Positions 40,691 through 51,393 of a stretch of DNA of 64,000 nucleotides are shown in pieces; position 1 is the first letter of the stretch, and every line of letters begins with the position of its first letter. Under the pieces are notes generated by a model that had not been told where the DNA came from, did no database searches, and was given only the letters and a program-made list of their open reading frames with translations. The stretch is from Nonomuraea sp. MG754425 (GTDB taxonomy: Bacteria > Actinomycetota > Actinomycetes > Streptosporangiales > Streptosporangiaceae). The stretch is from assembly GCF_021699195.1 (NCBI RefSeq), contig NZ_SSXE01000013.1:1-64000 (forward strand), written 5' to 3'. A program made the translations under genes and the position numbers.

Positions 40691-41455
40691 TCAGCGGTGC
40701 AGGTCCCGGATGCCGGCGAGCAGGGATGCCGCCAGCTCCGGTAGGGAAACCAGAATATCCGGTAGCGAGGGGTCGGCTTGGTTGTAGGTCGCCTCCGAGC
40801 CGTCGATGCGGCTCGCGTGGGCCCCCGCGGCCAGCGCCACGGCGACCGGCGCGGCGGAATCCCACTCGTACTGACCCCCGGCGTGTACGTACGCCTCCAC
40901 CTCGCCGGTGAGCACGGCCGAGATCTTGGCCCCGGCCGAGCCGATCGGCACGAGGTCGGCCCCGACGAGGTAGGCCAGCTTCTGCACGAACTCGGGCGGC
41001 CTGGTGCGGCTGACCGCGATGCGGAAGCGGCCCTTCTCGTAGGAGGGCAGTTCGGGCGGCTCGGCGGTGGTCAGCGTACGGCCCTGGGCGGGCAGCGCCA
41101 CGGCTCCCGCGCTCAGCCGGCCGCGCTCCCACAGCGCCACGTGCACCGCCCAGTCGGAGCGGCCCTCCTCGGAGAACTCCCGGGTGCCGTCGAGGGGATC
41201 GACGATCCAGACCCGCTCGGCCGTCAGCCTGCGGGGGTCGAGGCGCTCCTCGCGGGTGGCCTCCTCCGACAGCACGCTGTCGCTGGGCCGCAACCGGCCG
41301 AGGGAGTCCATGAGGTAGACGTGGGAGGCGCGATCGCCTTCGGCCCGCAGCGCGGCGGGGTCGCCGAACCCCGTGCGCTCGCGGATCCGCAGCAGCCGCT
41401 CCCCCGCCTCGGTCGCCAGGTCGGCGGCGAGGGCGTGGTCGTCGCGAATCGTCAT
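40691..41455 (-). CDS. cysQ: 3'(2'),5'-bisphosphate nucleotidase (CysQ)
   Basis: 254 residues. Inositol-monophosphatase fold: LSEEAT, WIVDPLDGTREFSEEGRSDW (metal-binding DPLDGT) and WDSAAPVAVALAAG. It removes the 3'-phosphate of PAP, the by-product of sulfotransferases, or of PAPS. Presence beside cysDN and three sulfotransferases fits PAP recycling. ATG 41455 overlaps the sugar transferase stop by one base (TGATG). Confidence 0.92.
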   Translation of the reverse strand: MTIRDDHALAADLATEAGERLLRIRERTGFGDPAALRAEGDRASHVYLMDSLGRLRPSDSVLSEEATREERLDPRRLTAERVWIVDPLDGTREFSEEGRSDWAVHVALWERGRLSAGAVALPAQGRTLTTAEPPELPSYEKGRFRIAVSRTRPPEFVQKLAYLVGADLVPIGSAGAKISAVLTGEVEAYVHAGGQYEWDSAAPVAVALAAGAHASRIDGSEATYNQADPSLPDILVSLPELAASLLAGIRDLHR

Positions 41456-42912
41456 CAATATGCTCCTTGCCCACGGGCGACGGCCGACCAAGTCTTCCAC
41501 AGGATCTGGAGGTCGAGGGTGAGGGACCAGTTCTCCACGTAACGCAGGTCTAGACGGACGGATTCCTCCCACGATAGGTCAGATCTTCCACTGACCTGCC
41601 ACAGCCCGGTCAGCCCGGGGCGTACGAGAAGGCGTCGGCGCACGTCGTCACCGTAGCGCGCCACCTCCTCCGGCAGCGGCGGCCGGGGGCCGACCAGCGA
41701 CATGTGTCCCAGCACGACGTTGATGAGCTGCGGCAACTCGTCCAGCGAGTGCCGGCGCATCAGCGTGCCGAGCGGCGTGACCCGCGGATCGTTGCGGATC
41801 TTGAACAGCACCCCTTCGCGGTCGCTCACCAGCGTGATCTTCTGCTCCTCGGAACCGCGCCGCATCGTGCGGAACTTCAGGATCGTGAACAGCCGCCCGT
41901 CCCGGCCCACCCTGGTCTGGCGGAAGAGCACGGGCCCGGGGCTGGTCGTCCGTACGGCCACCGCGAGCCCCGCCAGCACCGGCGCCAGCGCCACCAGCAG
42001 CGCGGCGGCCACGAGCCGGTCGAAGACGTTCTTGACGAGTTGCCTGGCCCCGCCCAGCTCGGGGTGCTCGACGTGCAGCAGCGGCATGCCGGCCACCGGC
42101 CTGATCGTGGTGCGCGGGCCCGCGACGTCCATCAGCGCGGGGGCCACGACCAGTTCGGTGTCGGTGCGCTCCAGCCGCCAGGCCAGCCGGCGCAGCGCCT
42201 GGCCGTCCATCTCGGGGCAGGCCAGCACGGCGACCGTGTCGGCCGCGCACTGCTCCACGACGATCGGCACGTCGCTGAGGTCGCCCGCGACCGGCACCTC
42301 CTCGACCCGCTGGCCGGGGTGCCCGCCGGGCAGGCAGGCGGCCACGACGTCCATGCCGTGGTGGCGCTCCCTGCGGAACAGCCGCACCAGCTCGGCAATC
42401 GAGGCCGCGTGGCCGACGGCGACCACCTTGCGCATGCACGCGCCCGCGGCCCGGCGGCGGTGCAGCGAGCGGCGCAGGGCGTACCTGAACACCAGGCTGC
42501 AGAGCGTGACCAGCGGCAGGGCCAGTACGACGTAACCCCGGGCGACGTCGGTCTTGGTGACGTAGGAGCCGATCGCGGTCGCCGCGGTCAGCGCCACCCC
42601 GGCCTGCACGACCCGGCGGAACTCCTCGGAGCCGACGCCGAGCATGCGCGGCTCGTAGGCGCGGGCCAGCGCCACCGCGCAACACCACACCACCGGCAGC
42701 GCCAGGCTGACCAGCAGGTACGGCAGCACGTAAGGCGTCAGCCCGCCGAACCTGACCGTGAACGCGGCCCCGGCCCCGATCCAGGCCCCGCACAGGTCGC
42801 CCAGCACGGCTCTCAGCCGGTAGGAGCCGACCCAGGAGGGCGTGCGCGGCCTGGCCCCCCAGCGGACGCTCTGACCGGCCCAGACCACGGTCAAGAGCCC
42901 TTCACCGCGCAC
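41455..42912 (-). CDS. Polyprenyl-phosphate sugar-1-phosphate transferase (exopolysaccharide priming enzyme)
   Basis: 485 residues. An N-terminal block of four or five transmembrane helices, a central CoA-binding-like soluble domain, then a bacterial sugar-transferase domain: FDRLVAAALLVALAP, LFRQTRVGRDGRLFTILKFR, RRHSLDELPQLINVVLG, SLVGPRPPLPEE, RPGLTGLWQVSGRS. It starts the lipid-linked repeat unit (WbaP/CpsE type). The start is GTG 42912, six bases after GGAGG; longer readings upstream have no family support. It heads the minus-strand sulfation/polysaccharide operon. Confidence 0.9.
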   Translation of the reverse strand: MRGEGLLTVVWAGQSVRWGARPRTPSWVGSYRLRAVLGDLCGAWIGAGAAFTVRFGGLTPYVLPYLLVSLALPVVWCCAVALARAYEPRMLGVGSEEFRRVVQAGVALTAATAIGSYVTKTDVARGYVVLALPLVTLCSLVFRYALRRSLHRRRAAGACMRKVVAVGHAASIAELVRLFRRERHHGMDVVAACLPGGHPGQRVEEVPVAGDLSDVPIVVEQCAADTVAVLACPEMDGQALRRLAWRLERTDTELVVAPALMDVAGPRTTIRPVAGMPLLHVEHPELGGARQLVKNVFDRLVAAALLVALAPVLAGLAVAVRTTSPGPVLFRQTRVGRDGRLFTILKFRTMRRGSEEQKITLVSDREGVLFKIRNDPRVTPLGTLMRRHSLDELPQLINVVLGHMSLVGPRPPLPEEVARYGDDVRRRLLVRPGLTGLWQVSGRSDLSWEESVRLDLRYVENWSLTLDLQILWKTWSAVARGQGAY

Positions 42913-43006
42913 GCATTGCCTCCAGGTGTGACCACTCCTGAACGGACAGTCACCAGATCGTAGCCGCGTGACGGCCGCCGAACCGGCGAACGTCCCTATG
43001 CGGTGA

Positions 43007-43591
43007 TCAGCGAGGAGGGCCGGAAATGTGCAGATCGGCGCGGTGGAAGTCGTTCTGGGTGACCTCCAGGCCACGGGCCATCAGCGACTCGACCACGTCG
43101 GCGGCCCGGTCCACGAGGAAGGGCAGGTCCTTGCGCTCCATGGTGGCGAAGTCGCGCAGCACGAACGAGGCCGCATCCATGCGGCCGGGCGGGCGGCCGA
43201 TGCCGAAACGCACCCGCAGGTAGTCGCGGGTGCCGAGGACCTTGGTGATCGACTTGAGCCCGTTGTGGCCGTTGTCGCCGCCGCCGAGCTTGGCCCGCAG
43301 CGCGCCGTACGGCACGTCGAGCTCGTCGTGGACCACGATCAGCCGCTCGGGGCCGATCTTGTAGAAGTCGGAGAGCGCCTTGACGGGCCCTCCGGAGAGG
43401 TTCATGTACGTCAGGGGCTTGGCCAGGACGGCGGCGCTCGTCTCGCACACCTCGGCCCGGCTCTTGTGCGCCTTGAACCGCCCGCTCGCCCTGGCGGCCA
43501 GCTCGTCGAGCACCATGAAGCCCGCGTTGTGCCGGTTGCCGGCGTATTCGGCCCCCGGGTTGCCCAGTCCGGCGATCAGCCAGCGATCCAT
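43007..43591 (-). CDS. pth: Peptidyl-tRNA hydrolase
   Basis: 194 residues. [21 protein letters not shown] holds the catalytic His; [11 protein letters not shown] and [11 protein letters not shown] with the conserved Asp; [13 protein letters not shown]. It recycles peptidyl-tRNA. The start is ATG 43591 after AGGGGAA; the longer in-frame reading crosses the terminator and rplY and is not real. Confidence 0.95.
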   Translation of the reverse strand: MDRWLIAGLGNPGAEYAGNRHNAGFMVLDELAARASGRFKAHKSRAEVCETSAAVLAKPLTYMNLSGGPVKALSDFYKIGPERLIVVHDELDVPYGALRAKLGGGDNGHNGLKSITKVLGTRDYLRVRFGIGRPPGRMDAASFVLRDFATMERKDLPFLVDRAADVVESLMARGLEVTQNDFHRADLHISGPPR

Positions 43592-43652
43592 GCGTTCCCC
43601 TAACAACCCTGACAGCCCCGGCAGCCTCCCGGCGGCCCGGCCCTTCACAGCG

Positions 43653-43685
43653 GAACGGGGCGGGCCGATTCCGGCCGCCCCGTTC
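43653..43685 (-). terminator. Hairpin terminator after rplY
   Basis: GAACGGGGCGG at 43653–43663 pairs perfectly with 43675–43685 (11-bp stem, loop of 11), 15 bp past the rplY stop and before pth. Confidence 0.65.
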
Positions 43686-43700
43686 GCGAGTGGACGTCGC

Positions 43701-44312
43701 CTACTCGGCGGACGCCTCGGCGCTCTCGGCGGCCTCGGCGACCTCGCCCTCGGCAGCCTCCTCAGCGGGAGCCTCGACGGGCTTGCTGATGACTTGCAGC
43801 ACCACGGCCTCGGGGTCGGCCACGAGCGTGGCGCCCTTCGGGAGCTGGAGCTGCGCGGCGGTGATCGCGGTGCCGACCTCCAGGCCCTCGACGTCGACCT
43901 CGACGCCGGTCGGGATGTGGGTGGCCTCGGCCTCCACGGCGACGGAGACGAGCTGCTGGTCGAGCAGGCCCTCGGAGTTGACATCGCCGACCGTGGTGAC
44001 CGGGATCTCGACCGTGACCTTCTCACCGCGCTTGACCAGGAGCAGGTCGACGTGCTCGACGAAGCCCTTGATCGGGTCGCGCTGCACGCCCTTGGGCAGG
44101 GCGAGCTCGTCGACGTCGGTGCCCTTGAGGTGGATGAGCACGTTGGGGGTGCGCAGCGCGAGCAGCACCTCGTGACCCGGCAGGGTCAGGTGCTTGGGGT
44201 CGATGCCGTGCCCGTAGAGGACGGCGGGCACCTTGTCGTCGCGGCGGATCTTGCGAGCGGCGCCCTTGCCGAACGTGGTGCGTGTTTCGGCGGCGATACG
44301 TACTTCGGACAC
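43701..44312 (-). CDS. rplY: Ribosomal protein bL25, Ctc/TL5 form
   Basis: 203 residues. N-terminal L25 5S-rRNA-binding domain ([24 protein letters not shown]-like [12 protein letters not shown]) and a C-terminal TL5 beta domain, followed by an acidic Ala/Glu tail. The extended form is usual in actinobacteria and is linked to general stress. The prs–rplY–pth order is conserved. Confidence 0.95.
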   Translation of the reverse strand: MSEVRIAAETRTTFGKGAARKIRRDDKVPAVLYGHGIDPKHLTLPGHEVLLALRTPNVLIHLKGTDVDELALPKGVQRDPIKGFVEHVDLLLVKRGEKVTVEIPVTTVGDVNSEGLLDQQLVSVAVEAEATHIPTGVEVDVEGLEVGTAITAAQLQLPKGATLVADPEAVVLQVISKPVEAPAEEAAEGEVAEAAESAEASAE

Positions 44313-44409
44313 GACATCTCCTAGGGATGCGGTAGACGGATCTTCGTGCGCTCTCCCTCATCCGCCCTAGCGGGAGGCGTTACGAGCGCAACCCTGACAT
44401 CCTAACGGC

Positions 44410-45387
44410 TCAGGTGTCGCCCTCGAACAGGCTCGTGACCGAGCCGTCCTGGAAGATCTCCGTGATGGCGCGTGCGATGAGCGGCGCGATCGACAGCACG
44501 GTGAGCTTGTCGAACCTGGCGCTCTCCGGCAGCGGCAGCGTGTTGGTGACGATGACCTCGGAGATCCTGGAGTTCTTCAGGCGATCGACGGCGGGGTCGG
44601 AGAAGACCGCGTGGGTGGCGGCCACGATGACGTTGGTCGCGCCCTGCTCGTAGAGGGCGTCGCTGGCCTTGCAGATCGTGCCCGCGGTGTCGATCATGTC
44701 GTCGATCAGCACACAGGTGCGCCCGCGTACCTTGCCGACGACCTCGCTGACCTTCACCGAGTTGGCCACGTCGAGGTCGCGGCGCTTGTGGATGAACGCC
44801 AGCGGCGTGCCGAGCGTGTCGGCCCAGCGCTCCGACAGCCGCACGCGCCCGGTGTCGGGCGAGACGACGGTGGTGTGCTCCAGGTCGAGCTTGTTCTTGA
44901 GGTAGCTCTCCAGGACCGGCATGGCGAACAGGTGGTCGACCGGGCCGTCGAAGAAGCCCTGGATCTGCGAGGTGTGCAGGTCGATCGACATCAGCCGGTC
45001 GGCGCCCGCGGTCTTGAACATGTCGGCGATGAGCCGGGCCGTGATCGGCTCGCGTCCGCGGCCCTTCTTGTCCTGCCTGGCGTAGCCGTAGAACGGCATG
45101 ACCACGGTGATGCGCTTGGCGGAGGCCCGCTTGAGCGCGTCGACCATGATGAGCTGCTCCATGATCCACTTGTTGATGGGCCCGGTGTGGCTCTGGATGA
45201 CGAAGGCGTCACAGCCGCGTACGGACTCCAGGTAGCGGGCGTAGATCTCGCCGTTGGCGAAGTCGATGAGTTTGGTGGGGGTAAGGGAGACGCCGACATG
45301 CTCGGCGACCTCCTCGGCCAGCTCCGGGTGGGCTCGCCCGGAGAAGAGCATGAGGTTCTTCTCTCCGGGCTGCTTGATGCTGGTCAT
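44410..45387 (-). CDS. prs: Ribose-phosphate pyrophosphokinase
   Basis: 325 residues. LMLFSGRAHPELAEEVAEH, SVRGCDAFVIQSH, MPFYGYARQDKKGRGREPI (flexible loop), SIDLHTSQIQGFF and the PRPP-binding CVLIDDMIDTAGT. It makes PRPP from ribose-5-phosphate and ATP. ATG 45387 overlaps the glmU stop (ATGA), so glmU and prs are translationally coupled. Confidence 0.96.
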   Translation of the reverse strand: MTSIKQPGEKNLMLFSGRAHPELAEEVAEHVGVSLTPTKLIDFANGEIYARYLESVRGCDAFVIQSHTGPINKWIMEQLIMVDALKRASAKRITVVMPFYGYARQDKKGRGREPITARLIADMFKTAGADRLMSIDLHTSQIQGFFDGPVDHLFAMPVLESYLKNKLDLEHTTVVSPDTGRVRLSERWADTLGTPLAFIHKRRDLDVANSVKVSEVVGKVRGRTCVLIDDMIDTAGTICKASDALYEQGATNVIVAATHAVFSDPAVDRLKNSRISEVIVTNTLPLPESARFDKLTVLSIAPLIARAITEIFQDGSVTSLFEGDT

Positions 45388-46835
45388 GACTTTTTCTCCC
45401 GCTGTTCTTGCTCGTCGAGCGCCCGCTGCGCGGCCGCGGCCGACTTCGTCCCCGCGCGCCGGCGCACGACCCATTTCTCGATGTTGCGCTGTCGCGCTCG
45501 TGCCACGCCGATGGCGCCGGGGGGGACGTCGTCGGTGATGGTCGAGCCCGCGGCCGTGTAGGCGCCGTCGTTGACCGTCAGGGGGGCCACGAGCATGGTG
45601 TCGCAGCCGACGAACGCGCCGTCACGCACGGTGGTGTGGTGCTTGTTGACCCCGTCGTAGTTGACGAAGACCGTGGAGGCGCCGATGTTCACGTCCTCGC
45701 CGATGGTGGCGTCACCGGCGTAGGTCAGGTGCGGCACCTTGGAGCGCTGGCCGACCTTGGTGTTCTTCATCTCGACGAATGTCCCGGCCTTGGACCTGCG
45801 GCCGAGTACGGTGCCGGGCCGCAGGTAGGCGTACGGGCCGACGTTGGCCTCGGGGCCGATCTCGGCGTGGTCGGCGACGGCGTTGCGGACCACGGCGCCC
45901 TCGCCGACGAAGGTGTCGGTGAGCGTGGTGGCCGGGCCGACCTCGGCGCCGGACTCGACGACGGTGGCGCCGTGGAGCTGGGTGCCGGGGTGGACGACGG
46001 CGTCGGGCCCGATCCGGACGTCGACGTCGATCCAGGTGGTGGCCGGGTCGACGACGGTGACGCCGGCGCGCATGTGCCGCTCCAGCAGGCGCTGGTTGAG
46101 CACCTTGCGGGCGGCGGCGAGCTGGACGCGGTCGTTGACGCCCTCGACCTCGACGAAGTCGCCGGCCACGCACGCGCCGACCCGGTGGCCGTCGCGGCGC
46201 AGGATGGCCAGGACGTCGGTGAGGTACTCCTCGCCCTGGGCGTTGTCGGTGGACACGCGCTTGACGGCGTCGGCGAGGAGCGCGCCGTCGAAGGCGTAGA
46301 TGCCGGAGTTCATCTCCTTGATGGCGCGCTGCCCGGGAGTGGCGTCCTTCTCCTCGACGATCTCCAGGACGGCGCCCGCGTCGTCGCGGATGATCCGGCC
46401 GTACCCGGTCGGGTCGGGCACCTCGGCGGTGAGCACGGTGACCGCGTTGCCCTCGGTGGCGTGCCGTTCGAGCAGGTCGGTCAGGGTCTGGGTGCGTAGG
46501 AGGGGCACGTCGCCGTAGGTGACAAGGACGGTGCCGGAGATGGTGCCGACCTCTTCGAGGACGGTCCGCACGGCGTGACCGGTGCCGCGCTGCTCGTGCT
46601 GGACGACGGCGCGCGCGTCGGGGCTGGTGTCGGCCAGGTGGCCGGCGACCCGTTCGAGCGCGTGCCCGACGACGACGATGAGCTGCTCGGGACCGAGGTC
46701 GCGGGCGGCGGCGAGCATGTGGTCGACCAGCGCGCGGCCGCACACCTCATGCAGGACTTTCGGAGTCTGGCTCTTCATCCGGGTGCCCTCGCCGGCGGCG
46801 AGGACGATCACGGCTGCCGGGCGCGGCACACTCAC
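45384..46835 (-). CDS. glmU: Bifunctional GlmU (N-acetylglucosamine-1-phosphate uridyltransferase / acetyltransferase)
   Basis: 483 residues. The N-terminal nucleotidyltransferase has LAAGEGTRMKSQTPKVLHEV, QHEQRGTGHAV and TYGDVPLL. The C-terminal left-handed beta-helix of hexapeptide repeats ends in GRRSKAGTFVEMKNTKVG and NYDGVNKH with the catalytic His. It makes UDP-GlcNAc for peptidoglycan and possibly for the nearby glycan locus. A short Lys/Ala-rich tail follows the family end. Confidence 0.96.
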   Translation of the reverse strand: MSVPRPAAVIVLAAGEGTRMKSQTPKVLHEVCGRALVDHMLAAARDLGPEQLIVVVGHALERVAGHLADTSPDARAVVQHEQRGTGHAVRTVLEEVGTISGTVLVTYGDVPLLRTQTLTDLLERHATEGNAVTVLTAEVPDPTGYGRIIRDDAGAVLEIVEEKDATPGQRAIKEMNSGIYAFDGALLADAVKRVSTDNAQGEEYLTDVLAILRRDGHRVGACVAGDFVEVEGVNDRVQLAAARKVLNQRLLERHMRAGVTVVDPATTWIDVDVRIGPDAVVHPGTQLHGATVVESGAEVGPATTLTDTFVGEGAVVRNAVADHAEIGPEANVGPYAYLRPGTVLGRRSKAGTFVEMKNTKVGQRSKVPHLTYAGDATIGEDVNIGASTVFVNYDGVNKHHTTVRDGAFVGCDTMLVAPLTVNDGAYTAAGSTITDDVPPGAIGVARARQRNIEKWVVRRRAGTKSAAAAQRALDEQEQREKKS

Positions 46836-46944
46836 GGGTTGAGGCTCCCTGTGACTGGACGGATCGGGCTTGGTACGTCTGCTCAGGGCATTCGGTACGT
46901 CAACCGCACCGCTACCCTCCCGACACCGTGAGGATACCTGGCTT

Positions 46945-46967
46945 GCCCCAGAACATTCTCTTGGGGC
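46945..46967 (-). terminator. Hairpin after tRNA-Gln
   Basis: GCCCCA at 46945–46950 pairs with TGGGGC at 46962–46967 (loop of 11), 12 bp past the tRNA on the minus strand. Confidence 0.5.
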
Positions 46968-46979
46968 GTGCCTTCAAGG

Positions 46980-47051
46980 CTCCCGGAAGAGGACTCGAAC
47001 CCCTACAAAGTGGACCAAAACCACTTGTCCTGCCGATTAGACGATCCGGGA
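46980..47051 (-). tRNA. tRNA-Gln (anticodon UUG)
   Basis: 72 nt. Acceptor TCCCGGA/TCCGGGA with discriminator G, anticodon stem AGTGG/CCACT with loop TTTTGGT giving UUG, and T arm GGGTTCGAGTCC. CCA is not encoded. Position upstream of glmU is usual in actinobacteria. Confidence 0.93.
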
Positions 47052-47248
47052 CAGATCGGACGCGTGATGTCCGACACCCCCTACGATACCGACCCCGCAC
47101 AGGCGCGCGCGCCCGGATTACCGCTCCCGCCACGCCGGAACGCCGCTGGACTTAACAGACCGCCCGAAACGGCGCAAGACACGAAACCCACTCACCTCGC
47201 CCCACCTCACGTCACCTTCGGCACATTCCGATCTTAGGTCTTCCTTAC

Positions 47249-47277
47249 TTACGCTGGCGTAGGTTACGGTTGCGTAG
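47249..47277. promoter_or_regulatory. Twin operator upstream of the desaturase
   Basis: TTACGCTGGCGTAG (47249–47262) and TTACGGTTGCGTAG (47264–47277) form a tandem repeat of 15-bp period. The first contains a perfect palindrome TACGC–TG–GCGTA, the second an imperfect one. It is a likely binding site for a TetR-type lipid regulator, perhaps the downstream TetR gene product. Confidence 0.6.
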
Positions 47278-47317
47278 CCCGGACATTCAATCTCATACAT
47301 GCCGTTGGAGGTCGCCG

Positions 47318-48256
47318 ATGACCGTTATCGCCGAGCGCTCGTCACCCACCCCGAAGCCCGAGTTCGAAGCCGAACCGAAGTCAAAGTCCGAAATTGTCAT
47401 CTTCGGCCTGGTCGTCGGGCTGCCCCTGGTCGCCATCGCGGCGGCCGTGCCGTTGGCGTGGGGCTGGGGGCTCGGCTGGACGGACATCGCCATCGCCTTC
47501 GTCTTCTACGTGATCACGGGCCTGGGCGTCACCGTGGGCCTGCACCGCTACTTCACGCACGGCTCGTTCAAGGCCAAGCGCCCGATGAAGATCGCGCTGG
47601 GCATCGCGGGCAGCCTGTCCCTGGAGATGTCCGTGCTGGACTGGGTGGCCACCCACCGCAAGCACCACAAGTTCTCCGACAAGGAGGGCGACCCGCACTC
47701 GCCGTGGCGCTTCGGCCCCGGCTTCAAGAACATGGCCAAGGGCCTGCTCTACGCCCACATGGGCTGGCTGTTCGAGAGCGAGCGCACCAACAGGGAGAAG
47801 TACGCCCCCGACCTGTCCCAGGACCAGGACATCGTCAAGCTGCACAAATGGTTCAGCGCGCTCGCGCTCACCTCGATCCTGCTGCCCGGCGTGCTGGGCC
47901 TGCTGCTCACCTGGTCCTGGCAGGGCGGGCTGACCGCACTGTTCTGGGGCTCGCTCGTCCGCATCGGGCTGCTGCACCACGTGACCTGGTCCATCAACTC
48001 GATCTGCCACGTCTTCGGCGAGGAGGACTTCCAGGTCCGCGACAAATCGCGCAACGTGTGGTGGCTGGCCATCCCGTCCTTCGGCGAGTCGTGGCACAAC
48101 CTGCACCACTCCGACCCGACCTGCGCCCGGCACGGCGCGCTCAAGGGCCAGATCGACCTGAGCGCCGGCCTGATCCGGATCTTCGAGAAGCTCGGCTGGG
48201 TGTACGACGTCCGCTGGCCGACGCCGGAACGCCTGGCGGCGAAGCGCATTGCCTAG
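47318..48256 (+). CDS. Fatty acyl-CoA/phospholipid desaturase (acyl desaturase)
   Basis: 312 residues. Integral membrane di-iron desaturase with the three histidine boxes HRYFTH, HRKHH and HNLHH, and hydrophobic segments at about 25–65, 90–115 and 175–215. It introduces a double bond (delta-9 type by family) into membrane acyl chains. ATG 47318 follows GGAGG by six bases. Twin operator repeats lie upstream and a TetR gene follows by 43 bp, so local repression is likely. Confidence 0.92.
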   Translation: MTVIAERSSPTPKPEFEAEPKSKSEIVIFGLVVGLPLVAIAAAVPLAWGWGLGWTDIAIAFVFYVITGLGVTVGLHRYFTHGSFKAKRPMKIALGIAGSLSLEMSVLDWVATHRKHHKFSDKEGDPHSPWRFGPGFKNMAKGLLYAHMGWLFESERTNREKYAPDLSQDQDIVKLHKWFSALALTSILLPGVLGLLLTWSWQGGLTALFWGSLVRIGLLHHVTWSINSICHVFGEEDFQVRDKSRNVWWLAIPSFGESWHNLHHSDPTCARHGALKGQIDLSAGLIRIFEKLGWVYDVRWPTPERLAAKRIA

Positions 48257-48299
48257 CGGCGATCAGCCGGTGAGCGGTAGCGGGTTAACGACCGTCATT

Positions 48300-49214
48300 A
48301 TGGAAACCGTGACCGAACCCCGATCTCGCAGGCGCATGTCCGGTAGCGAGCGAAGAGAGCAGTTGATCCACATCAGCCGCACCCTCTTCGCGGAGAAGGG
48401 GTTCGACGGGACCTCTATCGAGGAGATCGCCGCCACCGCGCAGGTGTCGAAACCCGTGGTCTACGAGCATTTCGGCGGCAAGGAGGGCGTCTACGCGGTG
48501 GTCGTCGACCGCGAGATGCAGAAGCTGCTCGGCATGATCACCGAAGGGCTGTCCGCCTCCCACTCCCTGGTCAAGCTGGAGCGGGCCGCGCTGGCCCTGC
48601 TCCGCTACATCGAGGAGAGCAGCGAGGGCTTCCGCATCCTGGTCCGCGACTCGCACGCCGCCTCGGGCACCGGCAGCTTCGCCAGCCTGATCAGCGAGAT
48701 CGCCAGCCAGGTCGAGGACGTGCTGGCCGACGAGTTCGCGGGCCGCGGCTACGACCCCAAGCTGGCGCCGATGTACGCCCAGATGCTGGTGGGCATGGTC
48801 GCGCTGACCGGCCAGTGGTGGCTCGACGTGCGCAAGCCGGGCCGCGAGGAGGTCGCCGCCCACCTGGTCAACCTGGCCTGGAACGGCCTGACCGGGCTCA
48901 ACCCCAACCCGGCGATCACCGTCACCAGCCGGGGCCACGCGCCGCCGGTCAAACCGCCGCAGCAGCGTCCGGCCAGCGAGAAGGAGTTGCGCGAGCTGGA
49001 GAAGGCCCGCGAGAAGGAGATCAAGGAGGCGGAGAAGGTCCGCCAGCGGGAGCTCAAAGAAGCGGAAAAGGCCCGGGTGCGCGAGCTGAAGGAGCGCGAG
49101 CGGCTGCTGAAGGAGGCGGAGAAGGCCCGTGAGCGCGAGGAGAAGATCCGCCAGCGGGAGGTCCGGCTGGCCGAGCGGACCGCGCGTCTCGAACAGGTAG
49201 ATCATCCGGATTGA
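48300..49214 (+). CDS. TetR-family regulator with C-terminal charged single-helix tail
   Basis: 304 residues. TetR helix-turn-helix at about 17–63 (LFAEKGFDGTSIEEIAA, VSKPVVYEHFGGKEGVY) and a ligand domain to about 200. A Pro-rich linker (PPVKPPQQRP) precedes about 75 residues of nearly pure Glu/Lys/Arg/Ala helix (residues 226–300, repeats of KEAEKARERE type), far longer than the usual TetR length of about 200. The tail could form a coiled coil or single alpha-helix. It follows the desaturase gene and probably represses it through the twin operator. Start ATG 48300. Confidence 0.88.
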   Translation: METVTEPRSRRRMSGSERREQLIHISRTLFAEKGFDGTSIEEIAATAQVSKPVVYEHFGGKEGVYAVVVDREMQKLLGMITEGLSASHSLVKLERAALALLRYIEESSEGFRILVRDSHAASGTGSFASLISEIASQVEDVLADEFAGRGYDPKLAPMYAQMLVGMVALTGQWWLDVRKPGREEVAAHLVNLAWNGLTGLNPNPAITVTSRGHAPPVKPPQQRPASEKELRELEKAREKEIKEAEKVRQRELKEAEKARVRELKERERLLKEAEKAREREEKIRQREVRLAERTARLEQVDHPD

Positions 49215-49292
49215 CTCTTGATCGAGCCTGGGGCGCGGAGTGACGATTGGGTTGAGCTGGGCTGACCTTTTCGGGTAAGCCGTTGCGGCTAC

Positions 49293-49310
49293 GTTAACGT
49301 GCTGTTCAAC
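49293..49310 (+). promoter_or_regulatory. PHO-box-like direct repeat upstream of ppk
   Basis: GTTAACG (49293–49299) and GTTCAAC (49304–49310) have start-to-start spacing of 11 bp, the geometry of PhoP direct-repeat units (GTTCACC-like) in actinomycetes. They end 23 bp before the ppk start. Phosphate control is inferred. Confidence 0.45.
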
Positions 49311-49332
49311 CAAACGGGGCAACATACGCCAT

Positions 49333-51385
<2,053 letters not shown>

Positions 51386-51393
<8 letters not shown>

